From assembly GCA_038040385.1 (NCBI GenBank), contig JBBPII010000016.1:82642-146641 (forward strand): a stretch of 64,000 bases of DNA, written 5' to 3'. Positions within the stretch are counted from its first letter, which is position 1. Each line of letters starts with the position of its first letter. Origin of the DNA: Gilichinskyi gelida (GTDB lineage Bacteria; Acidobacteriota; Thermoanaerobaculia; Gp7-AA8). The notes under the pieces were generated by a model. It saw only the letters and a list, made by a program, of their open reading frames with translations, did not search any database and had not been told where the DNA came from. Below, piece after piece: positions 15,621-24,570 of the stretch. The translations under genes were made by a program, and so were the position numbers.

Positions 15621-17375
15621 ATGCCCTGCTGTATCCTCCCTCCCTTGCGCCGCTCCGCCGCCACCCTCGTGCTAGTCTTCGCCGCCATGTGCGCGACGGT
15701 CCCGCAGCATGACCACACGCCCCTTCCCCGCCTCGAAGACCTCTCACTCGATGAAAAGATCGGGCAGCTCTTTGCCGTGCGCGGCTTCGGGGTGTTCATG
15801 GCCGAGTCGTCGGCGGCGTACCAGCGGTTGCGGCACGACGTGGCCGTCAGCCGGGTAGGTGGGGTGGTGTGGTTCGCGTCGAACGTCTACGAGACGGCGC
15901 ACCTGACGCGCAATCTGCAGCGGGAGGCGCGCGTGCCGCTGTTGATCAGCGCCGACCTCGAGGCGGGCATGGGCATGCGCTTCCTCGACACCACCTTCTG
16001 GCCTCCGGCCATGGCGGTGGCGGCGACCGGCGACCCGTCGCTGGCGGAGGCGGAGGGACGGGTGGTGGCGCGGGAGGCGCGGGCGGTGGGGATCAACCAC
16101 ATCCTGGCGCCGGTGGCGGACGTCAACGTCGATCCCGACAACCCCGTCATCAACGCGCGGAGCTTCGGCGAGGAGCCGGCGGACGTGGCGCGCTTCGTCG
16201 TCGCCTTCATCCGCGGCGTGCAGTCGGAGCATGTCCTGGCCACGGCGAAGCACTTTCCGGGACACGGCGACACCCATGTCGACTCGCACCGCGCGCTGCC
16301 GGTGATCGGCGCCTCGCGCGAGCGGCTCGACAGCGTCGAGCTGGTGCCGTTCCGCGCGGCGATCGCCGCGGGCGTCAAGTCGATCATGATCGGACACCTC
16401 GCCGTGCCGTCGCTCGATCTGACGCCGGTCCCGGTGCGCGGCGAGGGGCACGGCGAGAACCCGTACGGCACCACCGCCGCGGAAGTGCCGTCCGAGGGGA
16501 CGCTGCCGGCGACCATCTCGCCGGCGATCGTGAACGGCCTGCTGCGCAAAGAGCTCGGGTTCGACGGCCTGGTGGTCAGCGACGCCTTCGACATGGGCGG
16601 CATCACCGAGCACTTCGACGCCGGCGAGGCGGCGGTGCGGGCCATCGAAGCGGGGGAGGACCAGATCCTCCTCTCCGCGAACACCGAGGCGGCGATCGCG
16701 GGGGTGAAGGCAGCGGTATCCAGCGGCCGCCTCACCGTGGCGCGCATCGACCAGTCGGTGCGGCGCATTCTCGACGCCAAGGCGTTCGCCGGCTCGGCCA
16801 TCGCCGACCCTGACGAGATCTTCCGCATCGTCGATGCCGAGGAAGACCGCGCCATCGCCGCGGACATCGCCCGACGCGCACTCACCCTGGTGCGCGAGGA
16901 GGCGGGCGCGCTGCCGCTGGCGCGCGGCGCGCGGGTGGCGCTGGTGGTGGTGACCGACGGGCTCGATCCGGTCAATCCACTGGCCGATTTCGAGAAGGAG
17001 CTGAAGCCGGCGCAGACGATCATGATCGATCCGCGAACGCGCGAGGAGCTCCTCCCGAAGATCGACGCCGACGTCATCATCGCCGCCTTCGCCATCCGCG
17101 CCCGCTCCGGCGCCGGCTCCATCGCCCTCCCTCCCTCCGCCCGAAGGCTGCTCGAGGCAAATAGTACGAAACGTACTATTGGGGTGGCCTTCGGCACGCC
17201 GTACATCCTGCGCGAGGTGCCGCGCATCGGAACGTACCTCGTGGCCTACGGGCCGCAGCCGGTCCTGCAGCGCGCGGTGCTCGCGGCGCTCTTCGGGCGG
17301 GCACCGATCACGGGGAAGCTGCCGGTCACCATCCCGGAGATGTACCCGTGCGGGCACGGAATCGTTCGCCGTTGA
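15621..17375 (+). CDS. Glycoside hydrolase family 3, NagZ-like beta-N-acetylhexosaminidase
   Basis: The 584-residue protein has a hydrophobic N-terminal signal (residues ~10-28, possibly lipidated at a Cys near residue 24), then a GH3 TIM-barrel. It shows KIGQLF, LISADLEAGMGMRF, the NagZ-specific loop KHFPGHGDTHVDSH (Asp/His dyad as acid/base) and SDAFDMGGI with the nucleophile Asp. Such enzymes release N-acetylglucosamine from peptidoglycan fragments or chitin-like glycans. A C-terminal domain (~420-584) follows, as in longer GH3 enzymes. A 21-base AT-rich hairpin lies within its coding sequence near the end, and its stop codon falls in a dispersed repeat. Confidence 0.92.
   Translation: MPCCILPPLRRSAATLVLVFAAMCATVPQHDHTPLPRLEDLSLDEKIGQLFAVRGFGVFMAESSAAYQRLRHDVAVSRVGGVVWFASNVYETAHLTRNLQREARVPLLISADLEAGMGMRFLDTTFWPPAMAVAATGDPSLAEAEGRVVAREARAVGINHILAPVADVNVDPDNPVINARSFGEEPADVARFVVAFIRGVQSEHVLATAKHFPGHGDTHVDSHRALPVIGASRERLDSVELVPFRAAIAAGVKSIMIGHLAVPSLDLTPVPVRGEGHGENPYGTTAAEVPSEGTLPATISPAIVNGLLRKELGFDGLVVSDAFDMGGITEHFDAGEAAVRAIEAGEDQILLSANTEAAIAGVKAAVSSGRLTVARIDQSVRRILDAKAFAGSAIADPDEIFRIVDAEEDRAIAADIARRALTLVREEAGALPLARGARVALVVVTDGLDPVNPLADFEKELKPAQTIMIDPRTREELLPKIDADVIIAAFAIRARSGAGSIALPPSARRLLEANSTKRTIGVAFGTPYILREVPRIGTYLVAYGPQPVLQRAVLAALFGRAPITGKLPVTIPEMYPCGHGIVRR
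17160..17180. repeat. AT-rich perfect hairpin inside the GH3 gene
   Basis: Nine-base arms AATAGTACG and CGTACTATT flank an AAA loop. The composition is strikingly AT-rich against the GC-rich coding context. The same TTTCGTACTA core occurs upstream of the DUF5916 gene near 11323. Confidence 0.6.
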
Positions 17376-17428
17376 CCGTTGGCTGTTGACCGGAAGCCTC
17401 GGCGAACGGTCAACGGCCAACTGCGAAC
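17366..17428. repeat. Dispersed imperfect inverted repeat (GTTGACCGTTGGC family)
   Basis: Arms beginning GTTCGCCGTTGACCGTTGGC are followed by a partly complementary CGGCGAACGGTCAACGGCC block. A related element lies at 43951-44034 and a sequence-similar GTTGCGCG version at 20761-20808. It covers the GH3 stop codon. Confidence 0.7.
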
Positions 17429-17502
17429 TATCTGTTGACTCCCCGCAAACGGCGGGAGTAGCGTGACCTCGTCCAACGATCGAAAATCGCAACGGAGGAA
17501 AC

Positions 17503-20500
17503 ATGGCCCGCTTCCTTTCCCGTTCGTGTGTCGTTCTCGTTTTCGCCCTCCTGGTCTCCGCACCTCTCATCGCCCAGACCGTCTCCGGCAACCTGGAGGG
17601 GACGGCGGTCGATAAATCGGGAGGCACGCTGCCGGGCGTGACCATCAGCGTCAAGAACCTGGAGACCGGTCTGGAGCGCAACACGCTCACCGACTCGAAA
17701 GGCTTCTACAGCGCGCCGTTCCTGCAGATCGGTCGCTATCGCGTGCAGGCGGAGCTCTCGGGCTTCGGCACGATGATCCGCCAGAACGTCCCCATCCGTC
17801 TGAACGAGACGACGGTGCAGAACTTCGTGCTCGATCCGGCGATGAGCGAGACGGTCACCGTCTCCGCCGACGCGCCGCGGGTCAACGTCACCGACGCCGA
17901 GGTCAAGCAGACCATGACGTCGCAGGAGATCATGGACCGGCCGAACGCGAATGGCGGCAGCTTCCTCGATCTCGCCAGCGTCTTCGCCGGCTTCGACGAG
18001 AATCCCACCTCGGGCCAGAACAACCCGACCGCCTCTTCCGGCTCGTCGATCAACTTCAACGGCAGCGGGACGCGCGGCGCGACCTTCCAGATCAACGGCG
18101 TCAACAACGACGATTCCTCCGAGAACCAGAACCGGCAGGGCGTGTCGCTGGCGACCATCAAGTCGTTCCAGGTGATCTCCAACAACTTCTCCGCCGAGTT
18201 CGGCCGCGGCTACGGCGCGGTTGTGCTGGTGCAAACCAAGTCGGGCACCAACAACATCGACGGCGAGGTCTACAACTACGCCCAGCGGAGCCGCTGGAAC
18301 TCCAAGAACCTGGTCCAGCGGACCAACAACGCGGCGAAGCCGCCGAGCTGGCGCGACGAGTACGGCGCCACGCTGGGCTTCCCGATCATGCGCGACACGC
18401 TGTTCGGCTACCTCTCCTTCGACCGGACCCGCAACGGCGGCGCGAACACCGTCACCCGAAACATCCTCAATCAGGCCGACTTGGCGCTGCCTCGCCTGAC
18501 GCTCGGAAACGACACGCCGGCGAGCCGCGCATTTCAGAATTACGTGATCGGCCTCTTCCCGACCGTGGCGCCGAACCACAGCGTGAACACCGTCCGCGGC
18601 TGGGTCACCGACGCCGACTTCGACTTCCCCGCCAGCGACTACTCGGGACGCGTCGACTGGAACACCAGCGCCAGCCAGAACCTCACCCTCCGCTACCAGA
18701 AGACGCATCAGGTGTTCTTCGCCGAGGACGTCATCATCGGCGAGCGCGCCGACCAGAACAACCGGCAGTCGAACTTCGGCGCCACCTGGACGCAGATCCT
18801 GTCGTCGAACACGGTGCACGAAGCGCGCTACGGGTTGGGACTGCGGAGCACGCACGTGTTGCTCCAGGCCGGCAACGACACGCCGATCATCCGGTTCAAC
18901 GGACTGCCGACGTCGACCAGCGCGCCGATCATCGGCAACGCGGGCAACTTCCCGATCGACCGCGTACAGCGCGACAACCAACTCGTCTACAACATCTCCA
19001 CCACGCTCTTCCGCAACCAAACCCTCAAGGGCGGCGTGGACATCCGCCGTTCATCTCTCGACGACCGCGCCGAGAACTTCAACCGCGGCTTCTACACCTT
19101 CGGCACCACGTGCGCGGGCGTGAATTACCCGACCGGCATCGCGGCGATGATGGCCGGATGCGTATCATCGTTCCAGAAGGGCTACGGCCCGGCGTATCTC
19201 GAGAATCGCCTGCATGAAGAGAACCTCTACGCGCAGGACGACTGGCGCGCGCTTCCGAACCTGACGCTCAACCTGGGCGCGCGCGTGGAGTTCGTCAGCG
19301 CGCCGGAGGACAAAGAGGACCGCATCGATTACCAGCTCAACGATCGCAAGTACGTCGATCCGCGCCTCGGCTTCGTCTACACCCCGGGATGGGCCAGCAA
19401 GAACCGGCTCTTCGAGATGGTCACCGGCGGCGACGGACGGATGTCGATCCGCGGCGGCTTCGGCGTCTTCCACGGCCGAGTGTTCCAGTCGATCTTCTCG
19501 CAGACCGGTGCCAGCCTCCGCTTCAATCCACCGTACGGCGCCCTCTTGCCGTTCACGAACTCGACCAATCTCGCCGACCCCACCAACGGCTTCGTCTTCA
19601 CGCCGGGCACCGTGCCGAACGCCAAGATCTCCATCACCACCGTCGATCAGGGACTGGAGATGCCGGAGACGCATCAGTGGAACCTGACCTTCGAGCGACA
19701 GATCTTCTCGCAGTCGCGCCTGCGACTCAGCTACATCGGCACGCAGGCCCGCAACCTCCTGCAGTACATCCCCTGGAACCTGTCGCAGGACCCGCGGCTC
19801 GGGCCGGTGGTGGTGCCGGTCAGCACGCTCAACGGAAGTCTCTCCGGACAAACCCTGACCGCGGCGAAAGACTTCATGTGCGCCGGCACGACGACGGCCA
19901 CAATCAACGCCCAGTGTCCGGTGGTAGTTCCCATCGGCCCCACCGAGGTCAGCCTCCGCGTGACGCGGGTGAATGAGCGACGCCCGGACCCGCGCTACAC
20001 GCAAAACCTCGAGATCACCGGCCGCGGGAAGAGCTGGTACCACGGCGGCCAGCTCGAATTGGAGACGGGAATGATCCACGGATTCCTCGGCCGGATGACC
20101 TACACCTATAGCAAGACCATCGACAACGGCTCCGAGGCCACGTTCGTCGGAACGGGCGATACGAATGTCTTCCCCATCAACCAGATCGGCGCGGATGGCT
20201 ATGCGCGCGGTCTGTCGCGCTTCGACACCCGGCACCGCTTCACGCTGAACGGCAGCTACCTCCTGCCGTGGATGAAGGATCGGCAGGGCTTCTTCGGCGC
20301 GGTTCTCGGCGGTTGGCAGATGTCGGCGGTGGTCAAGCTCTCGTCGGGAACGCCGTTCACCGTCATCGATACCGGCGCATTCGACATCGACATGGACGGC
20401 ACCGCGAACCAGCGCCCGGTCATCGTCGACCGCTCGATTCTCTACACCCACATTCGTAAGACCGGCCAGTTGAAGGCCTCGCAGTTCCGCCGCGCCGTGG

Positions 20501-20760
20501 CCGGCGACGACCTTGCCGACCTCGCGCCGCGCAATGCGCTCTACGTGGACGGCACGCGCAACGTCGACGCCGCGTTGGTGAAGAACGTCCGCCTGCCGGT
20601 AGGCGACACGCTTTCGCTGCGCCTGGAGTGCTTCAACGTTTTCGACTACACCCAGTGGGGCTTCCCAAACACCGACATCGCCAGCGCCACCTTCGGCCAA
20701 GTCACCACGCAGTTCAACAGCCCGCGCACCTATCAGGCTGCGGTGCGGCTGATTTACTAG
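17503..20760 (+). CDS. Oar-like TonB-dependent receptor with carboxypeptidase-regulatory N-domain
   Basis: The 1085-residue protein has a signal peptide (ending SAPLIAQT), a carboxypeptidase regulatory-like beta-sandwich (about 28-115; LEGTAVDKSGGTLPGVTISV), a plug region and a long C-terminal outer-membrane barrel ending in an aromatic-rich strand (AAVRLIY). This layout is that of OmpA-related Oar proteins, abundant in Acidobacteriota. They are thought to import or bind large substrates with TonB energy; the ligand is unknown. A clear GGAGG lies ahead of the ATG. The adjacent GH3 enzyme upstream makes a glycan-related role possible, but a repeat lies between them and co-transcription is not shown. 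Confidence 0.92.
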   Translation: MARFLSRSCVVLVFALLVSAPLIAQTVSGNLEGTAVDKSGGTLPGVTISVKNLETGLERNTLTDSKGFYSAPFLQIGRYRVQAELSGFGTMIRQNVPIRLNETTVQNFVLDPAMSETVTVSADAPRVNVTDAEVKQTMTSQEIMDRPNANGGSFLDLASVFAGFDENPTSGQNNPTASSGSSINFNGSGTRGATFQINGVNNDDSSENQNRQGVSLATIKSFQVISNNFSAEFGRGYGAVVLVQTKSGTNNIDGEVYNYAQRSRWNSKNLVQRTNNAAKPPSWRDEYGATLGFPIMRDTLFGYLSFDRTRNGGANTVTRNILNQADLALPRLTLGNDTPASRAFQNYVIGLFPTVAPNHSVNTVRGWVTDADFDFPASDYSGRVDWNTSASQNLTLRYQKTHQVFFAEDVIIGERADQNNRQSNFGATWTQILSSNTVHEARYGLGLRSTHVLLQAGNDTPIIRFNGLPTSTSAPIIGNAGNFPIDRVQRDNQLVYNISTTLFRNQTLKGGVDIRRSSLDDRAENFNRGFYTFGTTCAGVNYPTGIAAMMAGCVSSFQKGYGPAYLENRLHEENLYAQDDWRALPNLTLNLGARVEFVSAPEDKEDRIDYQLNDRKYVDPRLGFVYTPGWASKNRLFEMVTGGDGRMSIRGGFGVFHGRVFQSIFSQTGASLRFNPPYGALLPFTNSTNLADPTNGFVFTPGTVPNAKISITTVDQGLEMPETHQWNLTFERQIFSQSRLRLSYIGTQARNLLQYIPWNLSQDPRLGPVVVPVSTLNGSLSGQTLTAAKDFMCAGTTTATINAQCPVVVPIGPTEVSLRVTRVNERRPDPRYTQNLEITGRGKSWYHGGQLELETGMIHGFLGRMTYTYSKTIDNGSEATFVGTGDTNVFPINQIGADGYARGLSRFDTRHRFTLNGSYLLPWMKDRQGFFGAVLGGWQMSAVVKLSSGTPFTVIDTGAFDIDMDGTANQRPVIVDRSILYTHIRKTGQLKASQFRRAVAGDDLADLAPRNALYVDGTRNVDAALVKNVRLPVGDTLSLRLECFNVFDYTQWGFPNTDIASATFGQVTTQFNSPRTYQAAVRLIY

Positions 20761-20808
20761 TTGCGCGTTGCGAGTTGCGCGTTGCGGGGTTCGCCCCGCA
20801 ACGCGCGG
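20761..20808. repeat. GTTGCGCGTTGCGAG inverted repeat after the receptor gene
   Basis: The block TTGCGCGTTGCGAGTTGCGC is followed by GCGGGGTTCGCCCCGC, a perfect short hairpin, and then CAACGCGCG. It could serve as a stem-loop terminator, although no U tract follows. Confidence 0.6.
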
Positions 20809-20829
20809 TCTTGCCACTGACCGCAAATT

Positions 20830-20866
20830 CTGATTCACTGACCGCTCGTTCAGCGGTGTGAATCAG
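20830..20866 (+). promoter_or_regulatory. Likely autoregulatory operator of the TetR gene
   Basis: Two nested inverted repeats are centred on the same axis: ACCGCT-CGTTC-AGCGGT (20841-20857) and, outside it, CTGATTCAC (20830-20838) with GTGAATCAG (20858-20866). The dyad abuts the ATG at 20867. The ACTGACCGNTCGTTCAG pattern resembles operators of AcrR/TetR-type efflux repressors. A bound repressor would block tetR and the tolC gene behind it. Confidence 0.65.
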
Positions 20867-21478
20867 ATGGCGCGCTCCAAAGAAGAAGTCGTCCAGGAGT
20901 TCCGGATCCAGACCATCCGCGACGCGGCCATGCGCGTCATCGCCCGCAAGGGGATGGCCTCCGCCACCATGCAGGAGATCGCCGACGAGGCCGGTATCGC
21001 CAAGGGCACCATCTACCTCTACTTCCGCGACCGCGACGAGCTGGTGGAGAAGACCTTCGAGAGCGCCATGAGCGACCTGCACGACCGGGTCGAGGTGGCG
21101 CTGGAGAAGGAAGGAAGCTTCGAGGAGAAGCTGCGCGCCGTGCTCGCCGCGCAGATCGACTACTTCCAGGCCAACCGCGAGTTCTTCCGCCTCTACATCT
21201 CCCTGCGCTATCCCGAGGGGAGCGCGCAGCAGCAGCGGCGCCAGAAGCGTCACTGCCAGCCGCAGTACAAGTCGCGGGTGGAGCGCATCGCCGGCGTCCT
21301 GCGGGAGGCGATGGCGCGCGGTGAGATCCGCCAGTTGGACCCCATGCGGCTCGCGCTCTTCATCATCGAAGGGAGTAACGCTGTGATCATCGAGCGGGTT
21401 TTGGATGAAGCGCCGCCGCCGGCCGAAGCGGACATCGAGTTGATCGCCGGCATGATTCTCGACGGCATCAGGAGCTGA
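20867..21478 (+). CDS. TetR/AcrR family transcriptional regulator
   Basis: The 203-residue protein has a classical TetR N-terminal helix-turn-helix (about 15-60; AGIAKGTIYLYFRDRDELVEKTF) and a helical ligand/dimer domain with an acidic C-terminus. The ATG at 20867 is preferred; an in-frame GTG at 20858 would add three residues but lies inside the palindrome. It is followed two bases later by a TolC-like gene, so it most likely controls an efflux outer-membrane factor and itself. The inducer is unknown. Confidence 0.92.
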   Translation: MARSKEEVVQEFRIQTIRDAAMRVIARKGMASATMQEIADEAGIAKGTIYLYFRDRDELVEKTFESAMSDLHDRVEVALEKEGSFEEKLRAVLAAQIDYFQANREFFRLYISLRYPEGSAQQQRRQKRHCQPQYKSRVERIAGVLREAMARGEIRQLDPMRLALFIIEGSNAVIIERVLDEAPPPAEADIELIAGMILDGIRS

Positions 21479-21480
21479 TC

Positions 21481-22773
21481 TTGAAACGATTCTTGATTCT
21501 CATCACCTTCTCCCTGGCAACTGCCGCACAGGCGCAGACCACCCTCGCCTTCCGCCAGGCGCTGCAGCGCGCGGTGGAGGTAAACAACACCATCGAGCGC
21601 GCCCGCGCCGAGATCGGCGTGGCCGAGGCGAACAAGCAACTGTTGCTCTCGAACGTCCTCCCGCGCATCACCGCCAGCGGCAACATGACGCGCAACAGCG
21701 CAGGAGTGACCTTCGGCGAAGGCGCCGACGAGCAGACCGTCCTGTCGCGGAACGACTGGAGCTACCGGGTGGTTCTCTCGCAGCCGGTCTTTGCCGGCCG
21801 CCGCGAGTTGCGCGCCTATTCGCAGGCCAAGATCGGGATCAACAACGCGCGGCAGGCGGAGCTGGGCACCGAAGACGCCGTGATCCTGCGAGTGGCCTCC
21901 AATTACCTGGCGATGGTCAACGCCGACGCCCGCATCGGCATCGAGAAGCTCAACATCGAGCTGTCGGAGAGGCGGCGCGCGCAGTCCACGGCCTTCTTCG
22001 AGGCCGGCGAGGTGACCAAGGTCGACGTGCTCCGTGCCGAGACGGCCATTAAGGCGGCGCAGCGCGCTCTCGCCTTCGCCGTGCAGAATCACGAGGCGGC
22101 GGAGAGCCGCCTGCGCGCCGATCTCGATCTCGACGGCGCCATCGTCGCCGCCGCGCCCGAGGAGCCGCTGCCCGCCATGCCGGACGAGCCGGCGCTGGTG
22201 GCCAAGGCCGAGTCCGTACGTCCCGACGTTGCCCTCGCCGCGAACAACCTCCGCATCGCCGAGCTCGAGATCCAGAAGCAGCGCGGTTACTGGTTGCCGA
22301 CAGTGACCGTCGACGGCGGATGGATCAACCAGAAGACGCAGTTCCCGGTGTCGCGCTACTCGTACGGCGCGCTGCGCTTCACCGTCCCACTGCTGCAGTC
22401 GGGCGAAGTCGAGGCGCGCGTCGCCACCGCGAAGTCGCGCGAGCTTCAGGCCAGGATCGACCTCGACACGGCGAAAGTGAACGCCCGCGAGGACGTCCGC
22501 CAGGCGCTGGCCAGCCTCCGCGCCGCGGAGACCAGCCTCGGATTGGCGAAGGAGCAGCTCGCCTTCGCCGAGGCGGAGTATGCGCAGGCGTTCGAGCTGT
22601 ACCGCGCGCAGGAGGCCACGTCGCTCGACCTCGCCTCCTCGGAGACCTCGCTCGCCGAGGCCCGCCGCGCGGTGGCCGAGGAGTCGTTGAACCGCGATCT
22701 GGCGGCGCTGCGCGTCTGGTACGCCTCGGGCGCCATGAGGGAAGCGCTGAACGTGGGAGTCCCGCCTACTTGA
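21481..22773 (+). CDS. TolC-family outer membrane efflux protein
   Basis: The 430-residue protein has a signal peptide (MKRFLILITFSLATAAQAQ) and the two long helical repeats of the TolC/OEP family (for example RRRAQSTAFFEAGEVTKVDVLRAETAI and the paired LAFAEAEYAQAFELYRAQEATSLDL segment, each split here by helix breaks). It would form the trimeric outer-membrane duct of a tripartite exporter. The start is TTG with an AGGAG seven bases upstream. It follows tetR. The large RND/ABC operon at 23.2-38.4 kb has no outer-membrane factor of its own, so this is the natural candidate partner; that link is inference. Confidence 0.92.
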   Translation: MKRFLILITFSLATAAQAQTTLAFRQALQRAVEVNNTIERARAEIGVAEANKQLLLSNVLPRITASGNMTRNSAGVTFGEGADEQTVLSRNDWSYRVVLSQPVFAGRRELRAYSQAKIGINNARQAELGTEDAVILRVASNYLAMVNADARIGIEKLNIELSERRRAQSTAFFEAGEVTKVDVLRAETAIKAAQRALAFAVQNHEAAESRLRADLDLDGAIVAAAPEEPLPAMPDEPALVAKAESVRPDVALAANNLRIAELEIQKQRGYWLPTVTVDGGWINQKTQFPVSRYSYGALRFTVPLLQSGEVEARVATAKSRELQARIDLDTAKVNAREDVRQALASLRAAETSLGLAKEQLAFAEAEYAQAFELYRAQEATSLDLASSETSLAEARRAVAEESLNRDLAALRVWYASGAMREALNVGVPPT

Positions 22774-23122
22774 CCTTCATCGGCTTCGGCCGGGCGTGAC
22801 GCGGCTGGTAGATACCCAGCTTCCCGCCGCCCGGCAGCGTCACCTGCGTCAGCGAGCCCCAGCCCAGGTCCTGCACCGGCGTGCAGGCGACCTTCCGCTT
22901 CTTCATGTCGGCGACGAAGGCCTTCACGTCGTCGCACATGAGGTAGAACTCGTGGATGTCGTTCTTCTTCGACGGATGCACCGCCACTTCGGCGGGCGGA
23001 AGTCCGAAGATCAGCCATCCCTCGCCGACGTCGACGCTGGGAAACTTCAGCACGTCGCGAAAGAATGCGCGGTCGGCCTCGTGATCTTTGCTGTAGATGA
23101 TCGAATGCGCGCCGGTGATCAT
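22766..23122 (-). CDS. VOC (glyoxalase/bleomycin-resistance fold) protein
   Basis: The 118-residue single VOC domain has the pattern AHSIIYSKDHEADRAFFRDVL, a central HEFYLMCDDV with a conserved Glu and His, and the final TLPGGGKLGIYQPRH. VOC proteins bind a metal or a drug; which one applies here is not evident. The ATG at 23122 starts at the conserved first strand; the longer frame upstream adds no conserved residues. Its end overlaps the end of the tolC gene by eight bases, and it diverges from the GntR operon. Confidence 0.85.
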   Translation of the reverse strand: MITGAHSIIYSKDHEADRAFFRDVLKFPSVDVGEGWLIFGLPPAEVAVHPSKKNDIHEFYLMCDDVKAFVADMKKRKVACTPVQDLGWGSLTQVTLPGGGKLGIYQPRHARPKPMKVK

Positions 23123-23216
23123 GATGGGCAATCGTACCCGAACCCCGGCGACGGAGAACGCTGAGCCGCCAGCGCTCGTCGACCGCGCCTCTCCTGGCAT
23201 TTCTGAGCGCGGCCCC

Positions 23217-23264
23217 TTGACAATCGCGGGCCTCAGACCTAGTGTATTAGTAAACTAATACACT
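23217..23264 (+). promoter_or_regulatory. Promoter and YtrA-type GntR operator
   Basis: TTGACA (23217-23222) is followed after 17 bases by TAGTGT (23240-23245). Overlapping the -10 is a perfect 24-base palindrome, AGTGTATTAGT-AA-ACTAATACACT (23241-23264). Operators of the YtrA subfamily of GntR regulators have this GTGTA...TACAC form. Repressor binding would occlude RNA polymerase and so control the whole 15-kb operon. Confidence 0.8.
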
Positions 23265-23281
23265 GAATCGGGAGGCACGCC

Positions 23282-23677
23282 ACGTTCGCCATCAATCCAT
23301 CCGACCCGGCGCCCATCTGGCGTCAGATCGAGGAAGGGGTCCGCCGTCTCATCGCGCTCGGCGCGTTGAATCCCGGCGCCCCCGTCCCCTCGATGCGCGA
23401 CCTGGCGCGCGACCTCCGGGTGAATCCGAACACGGTGGCCCGCGCCTACACCCGGCTGATCGAAAGCGGCGTCCTCACCGTGAAGCGCGGCGAAGGGACG
23501 TACGTGGCCAACCAGCCGTCGCAGCCCAAGAAAGCGGAGAGGCACGAGGCGCTGCGCGACGGCGCGACGCGCTACGCCAGCACCGCCATCGCCGTCGGCG
23601 CGGAGCTCGACGACGCGGTCGACGAGCTGCAGTCCGCATTCGAGCGCGTGGTGCGCGAGCACAGGAGAATGGCATGA
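23282..23677 (+). CDS. GntR-family regulator, YtrA subfamily, with apparent ACG start
   Basis: The 131-residue frame carries a complete YtrA-type winged helix: PIWRQIEEGVRRLIALGAL, SMRDLARDLRVNPNTVARAY and VKRGEGTYVA, then a short dimer tail as in YtrA proteins. The frame has no ATG, GTG or TTG before this domain; the first usable codon (TTG at 23366) would remove helix 1. A GGGAGG at 23270-23275 sits six bases before ACG TTC GCC (23282), where relatives have ATG TTC. An ACG start is therefore inferred, unless a base error is present. Its end overlaps the ABC ATPase start by four bases. Confidence 0.85.
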   Translation, partial: TFAINPSDPAPIWRQIEEGVRRLIALGALNPGAPVPSMRDLARDLRVNPNTVARAYTRLIESGVLTVKRGEGTYVANQPSQPKKAERHEALRDGATRYASTAIAVGAELDDAVDELQSAFERVVREHRRMA

Positions 23678-24570
23678 ACGAGCAAGTCATCGAAATCGAC
23701 AACCTGAGCGTGCGATACGGCCGCAACGTCGCCGTGGAGAACGTCACCCTCAACGTCGGGCGCGGCATGGTCTACGCGCTTCTCGGCCGCAACGGCGCCG
23801 GCAAGTCGTCGCTCATCCGCTGCCTCCTCGGCCAGCGGAAGGCCGACGGCGGCCAGCTCCGCCTGTTCGGCGACGACGCCTGGCGCCGCCGCGCGGCGCT
23901 CATGCAGCGCGTCGGCGTGGTCAGCGAAGAGGCCGACGCGCCGCCGGAGATGTCGGTCGGCGCGCTGGCGCGGTTCTGCCGCAGCCTCTATGCGCGTTGG
24001 GACCAGCAGGCCTTCGAGGCCCGCATGCGCACCTTCGGCATTCCGCTGACGTCGCGCTTCGGCGCGTTGTCGAAGGGGCAGAAGAAGCAGGTCTCGCTGG
24101 CGCTGGCGCTGGCCATGTCGCCCGATCTGATCGTCCTCGACGACCCGACCCTCGGCCTCGACGTCGTGGCCCGCAAGTCGCTGTTCGAGGAGGTCATCGG
24201 CGAGCTGGCGGACCGCGGCATCACCCTCTTCGTCACCACGCACGACCTGGGCGGCGTGGAGACGTTCGCCGACCGCGTCGGCATCCTGCAGCGTGGGCGG
24301 CTGGTGCTCGATGAGGACGCCGACGCGCTGAAGTCGCGCTTCCGGCGGATTCGCTTCGCGGCGAAGCCGATGGCGTTGGAAGCGGGCGGCCTCGCCGCGA
24401 CCGCGATGCGGAGCTGGGGCAGCGGCGCCGAGGCCATCGTCAGCAATTACGACGACATCGCCTTCGAGCGGTTCCGCAACAACAGCGGCGTCAACGCGGC
24501 GGACGTCGCGCCCATGACGTTGGAAGAGATCTTCGTCGCCGTGGCCGGCGAGAATGCAGGAGGCAATTGA
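23674..24570 (+). CDS. ABC transporter ATP-binding protein (first of three)
   Basis: The 298-residue ATPase has Walker A GRNGAGKSSL near residue 38, the signature LSKGQKKQVSLALA, Walker B LIVLDDPTLGLD and the switch His in TTHDL. It belongs with the YtrB/CcmA-like ATPases found beside YtrA regulators. An extra domain of about 80 residues follows the ATPase core. It is coupled to gntR (ATGA overlap) and to the next permease (ATG at its stop), which should be its membrane partner. The substrate is unknown. Confidence 0.92.
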   Translation: MNEQVIEIDNLSVRYGRNVAVENVTLNVGRGMVYALLGRNGAGKSSLIRCLLGQRKADGGQLRLFGDDAWRRRAALMQRVGVVSEEADAPPEMSVGALARFCRSLYARWDQQAFEARMRTFGIPLTSRFGALSKGQKKQVSLALALAMSPDLIVLDDPTLGLDVVARKSLFEEVIGELADRGITLFVTTHDLGGVETFADRVGILQRGRLVLDEDADALKSRFRRIRFAAKPMALEAGGLAATAMRSWGSGAEAIVSNYDDIAFERFRNNSGVNAADVAPMTLEEIFVAVAGENAGGN

